Below, one piece after another: positions 40,938 through 50,741 of a DNA stretch of 64,000 nt. The stretch is taken from the NCBI RefSeq assembly GCF_039536765.1, contig NZ_BAAAZF010000001.1, positions 1,612,001-1,676,000 on the forward strand, in the 5' to 3' direction. The position numbers and the translations under genes are program-made. The notes below the pieces were generated by a model. That model was given only the letters and a program-made list of their open reading frames with translations. It ran no database searches and was not told the DNA's origin. This DNA comes from Parerythrobacter jejuensis. Lineage in GTDB: Bacteria; Pseudomonadota; Alphaproteobacteria; Sphingomonadales; Sphingomonadaceae. The stretch's first letter is position 1, and the number at the start of each line of letters is the position of its first letter.

Positions 40938-43778
40938 ATGGCCGATAAACAGCATCTCTATCTCGTAGACGGTTCCGCCTACATCTTCCGCGCATATCAC
41001 CGTCTTCCCCCTCTGACAGATCCCGAAGGCACGCCGGTCGGAGCGGTTTACGGGTACACCACGATGTTGTGGAAGTTGGCCGACGATCTCGACAAGGCCG
41101 ACGGGCCGACTCACCTCGCGGTCGTGCTCGACAAATCGAGCCATTCATTCCGCAACGAGATCTACGACCAGTACAAGGCCAATCGTCCTCCGCCCCCCGA
41201 GGATCTGGTGCCACAATTCCCGCTCATCCGTGACGCGACGCGCGCGTTTTCGCTGCCGATGATCGAGGAAGAGAATGTCGAGGCCGATGACATGATCGCA
41301 TCCTATGCGCGCGCCGCCGCTGCCAAGGGCTGGGATGTTACGATCGTTTCGTCCGACAAGGACCTGATGCAACTGGTTGGGCCGGGTGGTGACGGCCATG
41401 GCGCGATCGACATGCTTGATACCATGAAGAACGCGCGGATCGGCGTTTCCGAGGTGGAGGAAAAATTTGGAGTCGGTCCCGACCTGGTAGGCGACGTTCT
41501 CGCCTTGATGGGCGATTCCGTCGACAACATTCCCGGCATTTTCGGTGTCGGTCCCAAGACTGCGACCAAGCTGATCCAGGAACACGGCTCCCTCACATCG
41601 GCACTCGATGCGGCGCCCGAGATGAAGAAGAGCAAGCTCAAGGAAAGGCTGCTCGAGCATCGTGCCGACGCCGAATTGAGCCGGATTCTCGTGACTCTCA
41701 AAGAGGATTGCCCGCTACCGATCGCCATTGACGATATGAAGCTGGACGGAATCGCCCCCGGGCCGCTGGCGGCATTCCTCGAAAAGCATGGGTTCACCAG
41801 TCTTCTGCGCCGGCTCGATGCCGGGAACGGCAGCCCCGATCGAGCAAATGAGCTCAATCCTGCCAAAGCAGACACGCACGGGGCCGATGCCAGCCCCGAA
41901 GGCAATCGTCAGCCCCTGCCCGAATTCCCCGCAATTGATCGCAGCGCGTATGAAACCGTGCAAACAATGGAGCGGTTGGAACATTGGATTACCCAGTGTG
42001 AGCAAGCGCGCGAGATCGCAGTCGATACCGAAACAAGTGCGCTTGATGCCATGCAGGCGGATTTGGTGGGCGTTAGCCTGGCGACCGGGCCTAACCATGC
42101 CTGCTACATTCCCCTGGCTCATGGCGGCAGTGACATGTTCGCGGAAAAGCCGGAGCAAGTGGGATTTGATGAGGCACTCGCAGCCTTGAAACCGCTGCTC
42201 GAAAGCGACGCGGTTCTCAAGATCGGCCAGAACATCAAATATGATCTCAATGTCCTGTCCCGCTACGGTATCAACGTAGCGCCCATAGACGATACGATGA
42301 TCATCAGCTTCGATCTTGATGCCGGTCGCGGACAAGACGGGATCGGGGGAGGCCATGGCATGGATGAGCTGAGCGAACGCCATCTCGGCCACACGCCGCT
42401 GACCTTCAAAGAAATATGCGGCACCGGCAAGAAACAAATACCCTTCGGCGAAGTGCCGCTGGACAAAGCGACCGAATACGCCGCTGAAGATGCCGATGTA
42501 ACATGGCGCCTGCACCAACATCTGAAGCCACGCCTTGCCATCGAGGGAGGCTCGAGAGTTTATGAGCGTGTCGACCGGCCGCTGGTACCCGTAGTCGCAA
42601 TGATGGAGCGCAACGGGATCAAGGTTGACCGGACCCGGCTCGCCCGCCTGTCGGAAGAGTTCGCCACCGAAACAGCCCGGTTGGAACAGCAAATCCACGA
42701 GCTGGCCGGCGAGGAATTCACGGTCGGCAGCCCAAAACAGCTCGGCGATATCCTGTTCGACAAGCTTGGCTACAAGGGTGGCAGGAAGGGCAAGAGCGGA
42801 CAGTTCTCCACCGATCAGGCCGTACTTGAAAAGCTATCCGGCCAGGGCGCCGACATTGCCGACAAGGTGCTCGAGTGGCGTCAGCTGACGAAGCTCAAAT
42901 CGACCTATACCGACGCTCTCCAACAAGCGATCAACCCACATACCGGACGGGTCCACACCAGTTATAGCTTGGTCGGGGCCCAGACAGGGCGCCTCTCATC
43001 TACCGATCCAAACTTGCAGAACATCCCGATCCGCACCCCAATTGGCAGGCAAATCCGGGAAGCTTTCGTGCCCGAAGACGGCAATGTCCTGCTGGCAGCA
43101 GACTATTCCCAGATTGAATTGCGGCTGGCTGCCCACATGGCGGATGTCGATACTCTGAAGGATGCCTTCGCCAAAGGCGAGGACATCCACAATCGCACAG
43201 CGCAGGAAATGTATGGTGCGGTTGATCGTGATACGCGTGCGCAGGCCAAGACGATCAATTTCGCCATTCTCTACGGAATTTCACGATGGGGGCTTGCCGG
43301 ACGCCTCGGGGTGGAACCAGACGAGGCGCAAGCCATGATTGATCGCTATTTCCAGCGCTTCCCCGGCATCCAGCGTTACATCGCCGAAACACTCGAGTCA
43401 GTCCGCGAGCGTGGCTATTCTGAAACGCTGTTCGGGCGGAAAACATGGTTCCCGCGGATCGACTCCAAGAATCAGGCAGAGCGGCAGGGAAGCGAACGCG
43501 CTGCCATCAACGCCCCGATCCAAGGAACCAGCGCGGATATCATCAAGCGCGCAATGGTTCGGATGATGCCCGCGCTGGAAGATGCGGGCCTCGGCCACGT
43601 GCAGATGCTCTTGCAAGTACATGATGAGCTGGTGTTCGAGCTGCCCGAAAGTGATGTTGCCAGCGCAAGCCCTGTTATCGAGCGGGTCATGGCGGACGCA
43701 GCCCTCCCTGCTGTCGATTTGTCCGTGCCGCTTGGCATCGAGATCGGGACGGGGCCAAGCTGGGATGCGGCTCACTAG
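40938..43778 (+). CDS. polA: DNA polymerase I
   Basis: A 946-residue PolA with all three activities visible. The 5'-3' exonuclease domain is at about 1-300 (YLVDGSAYIFRAYH, SSDKDLMQL, GDSVDNIPGIFGVGPKTA). The 3'-5' exonuclease has intact acidic residues (IAVDTETSALDAM, KIGQNIKYDLNVL, AAEDADVTWRLHQ), unlike many PolA with a dead proofreading site. The polymerase domain has DYSQIELRLAAH, the O-helix RAQAKTINFAILYGIS and QVHDELVFELPE. It fills gaps in repair and removes Okazaki primers. The upstream 250 bp holds the phased motif array. Confidence 0.97.
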   Translation: MADKQHLYLVDGSAYIFRAYHRLPPLTDPEGTPVGAVYGYTTMLWKLADDLDKADGPTHLAVVLDKSSHSFRNEIYDQYKANRPPPPEDLVPQFPLIRDATRAFSLPMIEEENVEADDMIASYARAAAAKGWDVTIVSSDKDLMQLVGPGGDGHGAIDMLDTMKNARIGVSEVEEKFGVGPDLVGDVLALMGDSVDNIPGIFGVGPKTATKLIQEHGSLTSALDAAPEMKKSKLKERLLEHRADAELSRILVTLKEDCPLPIAIDDMKLDGIAPGPLAAFLEKHGFTSLLRRLDAGNGSPDRANELNPAKADTHGADASPEGNRQPLPEFPAIDRSAYETVQTMERLEHWITQCEQAREIAVDTETSALDAMQADLVGVSLATGPNHACYIPLAHGGSDMFAEKPEQVGFDEALAALKPLLESDAVLKIGQNIKYDLNVLSRYGINVAPIDDTMIISFDLDAGRGQDGIGGGHGMDELSERHLGHTPLTFKEICGTGKKQIPFGEVPLDKATEYAAEDADVTWRLHQHLKPRLAIEGGSRVYERVDRPLVPVVAMMERNGIKVDRTRLARLSEEFATETARLEQQIHELAGEEFTVGSPKQLGDILFDKLGYKGGRKGKSGQFSTDQAVLEKLSGQGADIADKVLEWRQLTKLKSTYTDALQQAINPHTGRVHTSYSLVGAQTGRLSSTDPNLQNIPIRTPIGRQIREAFVPEDGNVLLAADYSQIELRLAAHMADVDTLKDAFAKGEDIHNRTAQEMYGAVDRDTRAQAKTINFAILYGISRWGLAGRLGVEPDEAQAMIDRYFQRFPGIQRYIAETLESVRERGYSETLFGRKTWFPRIDSKNQAERQGSERAAINAPIQGTSADIIKRAMVRMMPALEDAGLGHVQMLLQVHDELVFELPESDVASASPVIERVMADAALPAVDLSVPLGIEIGTGPSWDAAH

Positions 43779-43843
43779 CACCTGATCGGGGTGACCTTGC
43801 TGTCGTATTGCATTCACGCAGCAGACCCCATACCGCTCGCAGC

Positions 43844-44932
43844 ATGTTCGATGACTTGAATCCCGCAAACTTTGATATCGACTGGCATCTGGTGCTGGCC
43901 GAAGGGGCGGTATCCCTGCTGGTCGTCGTGATTGCGGTCGCATTGTCTTATGTCGCCTATCGCCTTGTCTTCAAGGCGGTGAGCAAGATCACGCACATGT
44001 CTGAAAGCGTGGCAGACGATATCCTGATCCAGCGGATTCGCCAGCCGATCAAGTGGTCTTTCATTGCCATCGGCGTGACACTCGCCGCTCAAGTCGATGA
44101 CGCGCTTGGCCTGCTGTGGGAACCGTTCGCCCAGTTCCTGAGGCCCGCTCTCCTCGGCTGGATTGCGTACAATATGGTGCGCGCACTGACGGCTGCCTTG
44201 CAGGTGCAAGTGGAGGCATCGGGTGACCCTGTCGCGCTGCGTTCGCGCAAGACCCGGGTTGCCGTGCTGTCACGGATTGCAACCCTGGCGATCATTCTAA
44301 TCACGATCGGCCTCATGCTGTTCTCCATTCCGTCAGTGAGATCCATCGGCACTACTATGCTGGCATCTGCTGGCCTGGCAGCATTGGCGATTGGTGCGGC
44401 TGCGCAACCGGCGCTCAAATCCCTGATCGCTGGCCTGCAAATTGCGCTGACCGAGCCGCTGCGGATTGGCGATCTGGTAGTGGTGGACGGGCACACCGGT
44501 CGAATCGAAGAAATCCGCATGAGCTTCATAACAGTACGCACCTGGGACGAGCGGGTGATTATCGTGCCCACCAGCCGCTTCCTTGATGAGAGTTTCGAGA
44601 ATTGGTCTCGTCGCAACGAAATGCTGACTGGCCCGGTCTATTTGCATCTTGATCCGATAACAGACCTCGACCCGATCCGGGCAGAGTTCGAGCGCTTCGT
44701 TCATGCGCATGAATTGTGGGACAAGCGCACCGCTGTATTGCTGATGACCGAAGCCCATCCGGAGAGCGTCGAGTTGCGCCTTTCAGTGAGCGCGGGCACC
44801 ATCGGCGATCTATGGGCCCTGCGCTGCGCCTTGCGCGAGCATATGATCAAGTGGCTGCGTGAAACCCAACCGGAAGCGCTGATCCGCCACCGGCTGGAAG
44901 TCGAGTCCGCCAACGATCGCGCTTCGACCTAA
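43844..44932 (+). CDS. Mechanosensitive ion channel, MscS family
   Basis: A 362-residue channel: N-terminal helices, the pore-lining TM3 region (TMLASAGLAALAIGAAAQPALKSL) with Gly/Ala packing residues and the LIAGLQIALTEPLRIGD transition, then the cytosolic cage with FITVRTWDERVIIVPT. It opens at hypo-osmotic shock to release solutes. The start at 43844 (MFDDLNPANF) is preferred over an upstream TTG; the RBS is weak. It follows polA by 65 bp and overlaps the convergent AAA+ gene by 4 bp. Confidence 0.88.
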   Translation: MFDDLNPANFDIDWHLVLAEGAVSLLVVVIAVALSYVAYRLVFKAVSKITHMSESVADDILIQRIRQPIKWSFIAIGVTLAAQVDDALGLLWEPFAQFLRPALLGWIAYNMVRALTAALQVQVEASGDPVALRSRKTRVAVLSRIATLAIILITIGLMLFSIPSVRSIGTTMLASAGLAALAIGAAAQPALKSLIAGLQIALTEPLRIGDLVVVDGHTGRIEEIRMSFITVRTWDERVIIVPTSRFLDESFENWSRRNEMLTGPVYLHLDPITDLDPIRAEFERFVHAHELWDKRTAVLLMTEAHPESVELRLSVSAGTIGDLWALRCALREHMIKWLRETQPEALIRHRLEVESANDRAST

Positions 44933-47247
44933 TCCTCGACCTCGCCGTGCTTCTTGGCACGGGTCGATTCAACCATTCCTTCATGCAAAAAGCCGATTGG
45001 CTGCACTTGCGCTGCACGCTTCTTCAGCTCGCCGCGCATTTTGCGATATTCTGCCTCCATCTTGGATGTCACCGACGCGCGTGAGTCTTTGAGCGCTTCT
45101 TCAAAGTCCCCCGAGGTCACATCCTGCACATCCGGTCCGACACGGTGGAGGGCGTTGAGGCCTGCACGGCGCACCACATCTTCCAGGTCAGCTCCAGTAA
45201 AGCGGGCCGTTTTCCCGGCAATTTTGGCCAGATCGACATCATCGGCCAACGGCATCTTATCGGTGTGAATGCCGAGGATCTGTTCACGCCCCTTTTTGTC
45301 AGGCGTTCCGACATAGACCAGCTCGTCAAATCGGCCCGGTCGCAGCAGTGCGGGATCGATCAGAGCGGGGCGATTGGTGGCACCAATCACGACGATGGAC
45401 TGCATTTCTTCCAGTCCGTCCATCTCTGCCAGGATGGTATTCACCACCCTGCCAGTGACCTGCGGTTCGCCTTGTCCGCTGCCACGGGCGGGCACGAGGC
45501 TATCGATCTCGTCGATGAATACCACGCACGGCGCAACCGCGCGGGCGCGCTGGAACATCTTGGCGATCTGCTGCTCGCTTTCGCCATACCATTTGCTCAG
45601 CAAATCCGAGCTTTTCATCGATATGAAATTGGCTTCGGCCTCTTTGGCGACCGCCTTGGCAAGAAGCGTCTTGCCAGTGCCCGGCGGCCCGTAAAGCAGA
45701 AAACCCTTGGCTGGCCTGATACCCAGTCGCCGGAAAGCTTCCTGGTTCTTCAGCGGCAGCTCGATGCCTTCCTTGAGCTTGCCAATAGCATCCTCGACTC
45801 CGCCAATATCATCCCACGAGACATTGGGCATCTGGACCATCACTTCGCGCATGGCGGAAGGCTGGATACGCTTGAGTGCCGAAAGGAAGTCTTCCCGGGT
45901 GACGCACAGATCGTCCAGAACCTCTTGCGGGACTTCCCGCTCATCCAGGTCGATTTTGGGCATGATCCGCCGCACGGCATCGATGGCAGCTTCTCGCGCA
46001 AGGGCAGCAATGTCTGCACCGACAAAGCCGTAGGTCATCCGCGCTAGCTCCTTGAGATCGACCCGATCACCCAGCGGCATGCCGCGCGTGTGGATGGCAA
46101 GGATTTCCCGCCGGCCATTCTCGTCGGGAACGCCAATCACGATTTCCCGATCGAACCGGCCCGGACGCCGCAATGCTTCGTCAATTGCATCAGGACGGTT
46201 GGTGGCGGCTATGACGACCACATTGGCGCGGGCTTCCAGCCCGTCCATCAGAGTCAGCAGCTGGGCTACCAGCCGCTTTTCAGCCTCGCCGGGCACCCTG
46301 TCACGCTTGGGGGCGATGGAATCGATCTCGTCGATGAAGATGATTGCAGGGGAATTCTTGGCCGCATTCTCGAAGACTTCGCGCAGGGCCTTTTCGCTCT
46401 CGCCATAGCCCGATCCCATGATCTCGGGCCCGTTGATGATCGAGAAATCCGCGTCGCTTTCGTTGGCAACAGCTTGTGCCAGTCGTGTCTTCCCCGTTCC
46501 GGGCGGGCCATGCAGCAATACGCCTTTGGGCGGATCGACCCCCAGGCGGGTGAAAAGTTCGGGATAGCGCAGCGGAAGCTCGACCATTTCGCGCAATTGC
46601 TGGATGGTATCGTCGATTCCGCCGACGTCGTCATAGTTGACGACCGCGCGGGCATCGCGCGGCTTTTCAAACTCGGTCCGCAACTCCACTTCGGTATTCT
46701 CGTCAATATGAACGATACCCTTGGGCACGGTGGAAACGACACTCAGCCTGATTTGTGTCAGAGCATAAGCTGGCGCGTTGAACATCCGCCGGACTTCGGG
46801 CGGCATGTTCTGGACCGGCTGTTGGCCTGTAGTCGCGACAAGATCGCCGGCAACAAGAGGCTTGCGGAAGAAGTTCTTTTGTAGCGCCTGGGTTGGCCCC
46901 TGCAGCCGCATTTCGCGACTGGCCGGAGCGAACACTACGCGGGTTGCGGCACGCGATTCAGCGGATGTGATCTTTACGTGCTCCCCCGATCCGGCCTCTG
47001 CATTGCCGCGCTGGAGACCATCCAGCCGGACCACATCCAGTGCCTGGTCTTCATCATAGGCAGCCATGGCAATCGCGGCGGTCTTTCGCTTGCCTTCGAT
47101 TTCGACAACATCGCCTTCAGTAATGCCGAGCGTCTGGAACGCTGATCGCGGCATGCGGGCGATGCCTTGTCCGCTTTCTTCCTGACGGGCTGCTGCAACC
47201 TGCAACCGGACTTTCTTTTCTTCTACCGCAGCGTCCGCATCGGCCAT
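44929..47247 (-). CDS. Cdc48/VAT-like double AAA+ ATPase
   Basis: A 772-residue type II AAA+ protein with the p97/Cdc48 architecture. It has an N-terminal double-psi barrel domain ([32 protein letters not shown]), then D1 (Walker [13 protein letters not shown], Walker [15 protein letters not shown]) and D2 (Walker [13 protein letters not shown], Walker [16 protein letters not shown]), each with arginine-finger segments [17 protein letters not shown] / [17 protein letters not shown]. The homohexamer would unfold or extract proteins. Cdc48-type proteins are archaeal/eukaryotic hallmarks but occur sporadically in bacteria. No ubiquitin-like or protease partner is adjacent. Converges on the MscS gene. 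Confidence 0.93.
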   Translation of the reverse strand: MADADAAVEEKKVRLQVAAARQEESGQGIARMPRSAFQTLGITEGDVVEIEGKRKTAAIAMAAYDEDQALDVVRLDGLQRGNAEAGSGEHVKITSAESRAATRVVFAPASREMRLQGPTQALQKNFFRKPLVAGDLVATTGQQPVQNMPPEVRRMFNAPAYALTQIRLSVVSTVPKGIVHIDENTEVELRTEFEKPRDARAVVNYDDVGGIDDTIQQLREMVELPLRYPELFTRLGVDPPKGVLLHGPPGTGKTRLAQAVANESDADFSIINGPEIMGSGYGESEKALREVFENAAKNSPAIIFIDEIDSIAPKRDRVPGEAEKRLVAQLLTLMDGLEARANVVVIAATNRPDAIDEALRRPGRFDREIVIGVPDENGRREILAIHTRGMPLGDRVDLKELARMTYGFVGADIAALAREAAIDAVRRIMPKIDLDEREVPQEVLDDLCVTREDFLSALKRIQPSAMREVMVQMPNVSWDDIGGVEDAIGKLKEGIELPLKNQEAFRRLGIRPAKGFLLYGPPGTGKTLLAKAVAKEAEANFISMKSSDLLSKWYGESEQQIAKMFQRARAVAPCVVFIDEIDSLVPARGSGQGEPQVTGRVVNTILAEMDGLEEMQSIVVIGATNRPALIDPALLRPGRFDELVYVGTPDKKGREQILGIHTDKMPLADDVDLAKIAGKTARFTGADLEDVVRRAGLNALHRVGPDVQDVTSGDFEEALKDSRASVTSKMEAEYRKMRGELKKRAAQVQPIGFLHEGMVESTRAKKHGEVED

Positions 47248-47379
47248 TAGTCCGGGCTCCTCATCTCAGTTTGGCATCGTCTTGATGCGCCTAGCTAGGA
47301 AGCCCAGCGCTATCATGCAAATGATGGAGGCTAGAACCCGGTTCCTTGCCCGCGGGATTCGACGGTTGCGGCAGGCAAG

Positions 47380-47411
47380 AAAAAAGCCCGGCTGGAGAAC
47401 CAACCGGGCTG
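47380..47411 (-). terminator. Rho-independent terminator downstream of the secreted methyltransferase
   Basis: On the minus strand AGCCCGGTTGG-TTCT-CCAGCCGGGCT is followed by T6. It lies 117 bp after the methyltransferase stop, an unusually long distance, and may belong to a separate small transcript (see 47380-47500). Confidence 0.88.
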
Positions 47412-47500
47412 AAAAGTTTGGGAGAGGATGCCTGAAAGGCCCGCCCGATATGCTGATCGGGTCAATATTGTGCAAGTGCGAAAAGAGACAGGATGGTTGC
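47380..47500 (-). ncRNA. Candidate small RNA or structured 3' UTR
   Basis: The minus strand here holds a perfect hairpin CCCGAT-N6-ATCGGG, a small GCC-N5-GGC hairpin, an unpaired CCTCTCCC (anti-Shine-Dalgarno-like) and then the strong terminator. That order (stem, exposed C-rich seed, terminator) is typical of trans-acting alphaproteobacterial sRNAs. No convincing promoter was found, so processing from the upstream mRNA is equally possible. Confidence 0.35.
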
Positions 47501-47527
47501 AAAATACGCAACTAGAGAACCTCTTCC

Positions 47528-48271
47528 TCAAGCAGGCTTCTGAAATTTCAATATAAACCTGTCCGTCTTGCCTCGTACCGACTCGTCGAACACGTTCTTG
47601 GACTGATCGTCATTGGTGCGCTGCAGCATATCGGATTGATCAATCAGTCGAAAACCAGCCTCCTGCATAGCGCTCACAACGGTAGCTGGCGCGATGCGAT
47701 GAAGGTCGGCAGTGACTTTTCGCGTGTCTCCGGCGGGCCCGGTGTGATCAATCACAATTACCGTTCCGCCCGACTTCACTGCTGCGAAGAAGTTCGCGAG
47801 CATGAATTTCTCGTCAAGGCGCGGAAAATTGAATCGCTCGGACTCCCAGTACAAGTCATGGAATACCAGATGCGTGAAGATCGTATCAACGCTCTGGGGA
47901 GCCAGCTGCATCCCTCGCGGCTCGGTCACGATGGGCCGGATGTTGGAATGGGCCGCCATCCGCTGTTTCCACGCCGCTGCATCATGGAAACCAGTCGGGT
48001 TGATGGCATAGACCAGTCCATCCTTGCCCACGATATCGGCGATCAAGGCGGTATAATACCCACCGCCTGCCATGAAATCCGCTACTCGGTCGCCTTCGCG
48101 AATGCCTGCAAAGCGAAGTACATCCGCCGGTTGTCGGCTCTCGTCCAGAGCCCTGTCAGCCTCGGTCCTGCTTTCGCTGGCGACCGCCGCGTCCGCTTCC
48201 TGTGTTTGCGCAACCAATGGCGATCCGGTTGCCAGCCCCACCATGACTGCAATGCTCAAAATGCCCTTCAT
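47528..48271 (-). CDS. Exported class I methyltransferase-like protein
   Basis: A 247-residue protein with a signal peptide (MKGILSIAVMVGLATGSPLVAQ) and a Rossmann methyltransferase fold: VADFMAGGGYYTALIADIVG is the SAM-binding motif I, followed by SVDTIFTHLVFHDLY and GGTVIVIDHTG. Periplasmic location is odd because SAM is cytosolic; a family of such exported proteins exists in sphingomonads and related bacteria without known function. AGGAGG sits eight bases before the ATG at 48271. The 3' gap to the terminator may encode a small RNA. Confidence 0.78.
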   Translation of the reverse strand: MKGILSIAVMVGLATGSPLVAQTQEADAAVASESRTEADRALDESRQPADVLRFAGIREGDRVADFMAGGGYYTALIADIVGKDGLVYAINPTGFHDAAAWKQRMAAHSNIRPIVTEPRGMQLAPQSVDTIFTHLVFHDLYWESERFNFPRLDEKFMLANFFAAVKSGGTVIVIDHTGPAGDTRKVTADLHRIAPATVVSAMQEAGFRLIDQSDMLQRTNDDQSKNVFDESVRGKTDRFILKFQKPA

Positions 48272-48439
48272 GCGTACTCCCTCCTGTCTTCTGCGTTGTA
48301 ACAGCATAGGGATTGCAGGTTCTGCCGAACAAGTTCGGGTCGACCAACGGCCACCCAGCGCCGTTCGATGGGCGGATGACAGTGCGCGAGCTTGACGCTA
48401 TGCCGCGATCAAATTGCATACCCATTCGATGAGGAACCG

Positions 48440-49147
48440 ATGCAGAAGCTCTATCCCGATGCCGCGAGTGCCCTGGACGGGCTGCTTTCCGACAACCTCC
48501 TGATCGCGAGCGGAGGCTTTGGCCTGTGCGGCATCCCTGAACGCCTGCTCGATGCGATCCGCGACAGCGGTGTAAAGGGCCTTACCTTCGCCAGCAACAA
48601 TGCAGGCATCGACAATGAGGGGATCGGCAAGCTTCTGCGTACCAAGCAGGTTGCCAAGATGATCAGTTCCTATGTTGGCGAGAACAAGGAATTCGAGCGG
48701 CAATTCCTGGCGGGCGAGCTCGAAGTTGAATTCTGCCCGCAGGGCACGCTTGCCGAGCGGATGCGGGCCGGCGGCGCCGGCATACCCGGCTTTTACACCA
48801 AGACGGGCGTCGGCACCCAGGTCGCCGACGGCAAGGAAGTGAAGCAATTTGATGGCGAGGACTACATCCTCGAGCGCGGTATATTCGCCGATCTTGCCAT
48901 CGTGAAGGCCTGGAAGGCTGACGAGACGGGCAATGTTATCTTTCGCAAGACCGCCAGGAACTTCAACGTGCCTGCTGCCACTTGCGGCAAAACATGCGTG
49001 GTCGAGGTTGAGGAAATCGTACCGACAGGGTCGCTCGACCCAGACTGCATTCATCTGCCGGGCGTGTTCGTCCAGCGTATGATTGTCGGGGCCCCCTACG
49101 ACAAACAGATCGAATTCCGCACCACCCGCGAACGCGAGACGGCATAG
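48440..49147 (+). CDS. scoA: 3-oxoacid CoA-transferase subunit A
   Basis: A 235-residue alpha subunit of an acetoacetate/3-oxoacid CoA-transferase: [20 protein letters not shown] (glycine-rich CoA-binding), [14 protein letters not shown], the [21 protein letters not shown] block, and [19 protein letters not shown]. With subunit B it moves CoA between succinyl-CoA and 3-oxoacids. GAGGAACCG precedes the ATG at 48440. Subunit B lies 940 bp downstream; a lipoprotein gene intervenes, which is unusual because A and B normally adjoin. Confidence 0.94.
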   Translation: MQKLYPDAASALDGLLSDNLLIASGGFGLCGIPERLLDAIRDSGVKGLTFASNNAGIDNEGIGKLLRTKQVAKMISSYVGENKEFERQFLAGELEVEFCPQGTLAERMRAGGAGIPGFYTKTGVGTQVADGKEVKQFDGEDYILERGIFADLAIVKAWKADETGNVIFRKTARNFNVPAATCGKTCVVEVEEIVPTGSLDPDCIHLPGVFVQRMIVGAPYDKQIEFRTTRERETA

Positions 49148-49162
49148 GCCGGTGCAAATCCG

Positions 49163-50092
49163 TTGAAAACCAAAGCCTCCCTTTTCTTGCTGATAGCCGC
49201 GGGCCTCTCGCTCTCGGGCTGTGTCGCTGCGCTTATCCCGGTCGCGGCAGGGGCTGGGATGATCGGTTCGACGCGCGGTGGTGAAGCCAATCGCGCGGCC
49301 GATCCCGTGTCCGTAGAACCTGGGCCTGCCATGGCCAGTAATGACGGTTCGGCCGGGCAAGAACAGACCAAAGGTGAAGCAGCAGAGCTTCTACCGACAT
49401 CGCAGTTGGCGCTCGCGCAAATCGAGGGGCGGCAGGAAACAGCGGTAGCGGTCGCAACGAAACTTACAGCTCTTCCCCCGCCAACAACCGGACGGGCTAC
49501 AGTATCGAAAGACGCAGCCACATATGCGGCTTTTGCGGCCTATGCCTCGGAACTCGCCGCGCGGGACCCCTTGAAGGACAAGCTGCGCGAGTCTGCTCTG
49601 CTGGCAGAGCCGGGCCTGTTGGTGGCCCGTCGTGCGCCATGCCGGTTTCTTGGCAATGCGGTAATGATTGATCTCGATCCCTCGCAAGGCTTATTTGATC
49701 CTGACCAGCTGGCATCGAAACCGGCCCTTGCCAGCGCGCTTTCACAATTGCGCGATCAGGATGTCGCCATCTTCTGGAGTTCGGGCCTGACCGCAGATCG
49801 CGCTGGCGATGTCAAGAACTGGCTGCGGACCACAGGCCTCGATCCCGTTGGCAAGGATCAAATTCTGCTGCTGCGCTATAGTGATGATCGCAAGCAAACG
49901 CGCCGCGAGGAGGCCGCCAAGGAGCGATGCCTGATCGCGATGCTAGGCGACGAGCGCAGCGATTTTGACGAATTGTTCGACTATTTGAAAAACCCCGATG
50001 CAGCGATTGGCCTTGACGCCATGCTCGGCAAGGGATGGTTCCTGGCCCCGGTCCAGAGCCGCCCCGATCCCAACGAAGGACAAAGTGAATGA
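49163..50092 (+). CDS. HAD-like lipoprotein between the CoA-transferase subunit genes
   Basis: A 309-residue protein with a lipoprotein signal ([19 protein letters not shown]). The C-terminal half has an acid-phosphatase/HAD-like set: [14 protein letters not shown] (DxD), [21 protein letters not shown] (motif II Ser region), [12 protein letters not shown] (motif III Lys) and [16 protein letters not shown] (motif IV acidic). The resemblance to class C/e(P4)-type lipoprotein phosphatases is moderate; activity is unproved. The start is a TTG at 49163 with no strong RBS; it begins 15 bp after scoA and ends in a 4-bp ATGA overlap with scoB, so it is part of that operon. Confidence 0.72.
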   Translation: MKTKASLFLLIAAGLSLSGCVAALIPVAAGAGMIGSTRGGEANRAADPVSVEPGPAMASNDGSAGQEQTKGEAAELLPTSQLALAQIEGRQETAVAVATKLTALPPPTTGRATVSKDAATYAAFAAYASELAARDPLKDKLRESALLAEPGLLVARRAPCRFLGNAVMIDLDPSQGLFDPDQLASKPALASALSQLRDQDVAIFWSSGLTADRAGDVKNWLRTTGLDPVGKDQILLLRYSDDRKQTRREEAAKERCLIAMLGDERSDFDELFDYLKNPDAAIGLDAMLGKGWFLAPVQSRPDPNEGQSE

Positions 50093-50733
50093 GCTGGACC
50101 CGCGATGAAATGGCAGCACGCGCCGCGCAGGAATTACAGGATGGCTATTACGTCAATCTGGGAATCGGCATCCCGACCCTGGTGGCAAACCACATTCCTG
50201 ACGGCATGCATGTAACCCTGCAAAGCGAGAACGGGATGCTCGGCATCGGCCCCTTTCCCTTTGATGACGAAGTCGATCCCGACCTCATCAATGCCGGCAA
50301 ACAGACGATCAGCGAGCTCGACAACAGCGCCTATTTCGACAGCGCCACAAGTTTTGGCATGATCCGCGGGGGCCATATCGACCTGACCGTTTTGGGCGCG
50401 ATGGAAGTCGCGGAAAACGGCGACATCGCCAACTGGATGATCCCAGGCAAGATGATCAAGGGTATGGGCGGCGCCATGGACTTGGTCGCCGGAGTGAAGA
50501 AGATCATTGTCGTGATGGATCACAATTCCAAGGCCGGTGACCCCAAATTTATCCCGCAATGCACCCTGCCGCTGACCGGTACCAATGTGGTCGATATGAT
50601 CATCACCAATTTGGGCGTGTTCCACCGTGTGGACCATGACAGCCCGTTCCGGCTGATCGAATTGGCCCCTGGCGTTACAGTCGAGGAAGTGTCGGCCAAG
50701 ACGACTGCGCAATTCGACGTCGCACTCGGCTGA
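50089..50733 (+). CDS. scoB: 3-oxoacid CoA-transferase subunit B
   Basis: A 214-residue beta subunit with [20 protein letters not shown], the catalytic-glutamate motif [11 protein letters not shown] (SENG), [20 protein letters not shown] and a [11 protein letters not shown] block. The glutamate forms the enzyme-CoA intermediate. The ATG overlaps the HAD-like lipoprotein stop by 4 bp. Together with scoA and the following CaiB-type gene it suggests a short-chain acid/ketone-body CoA-transfer operon. Confidence 0.94.
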   Translation: MSWTRDEMAARAAQELQDGYYVNLGIGIPTLVANHIPDGMHVTLQSENGMLGIGPFPFDDEVDPDLINAGKQTISELDNSAYFDSATSFGMIRGGHIDLTVLGAMEVAENGDIANWMIPGKMIKGMGGAMDLVAGVKKIIVVMDHNSKAGDPKFIPQCTLPLTGTNVVDMIITNLGVFHRVDHDSPFRLIELAPGVTVEEVSAKTTAQFDVALG

Positions 50734-50741
50734 GCGATCCC

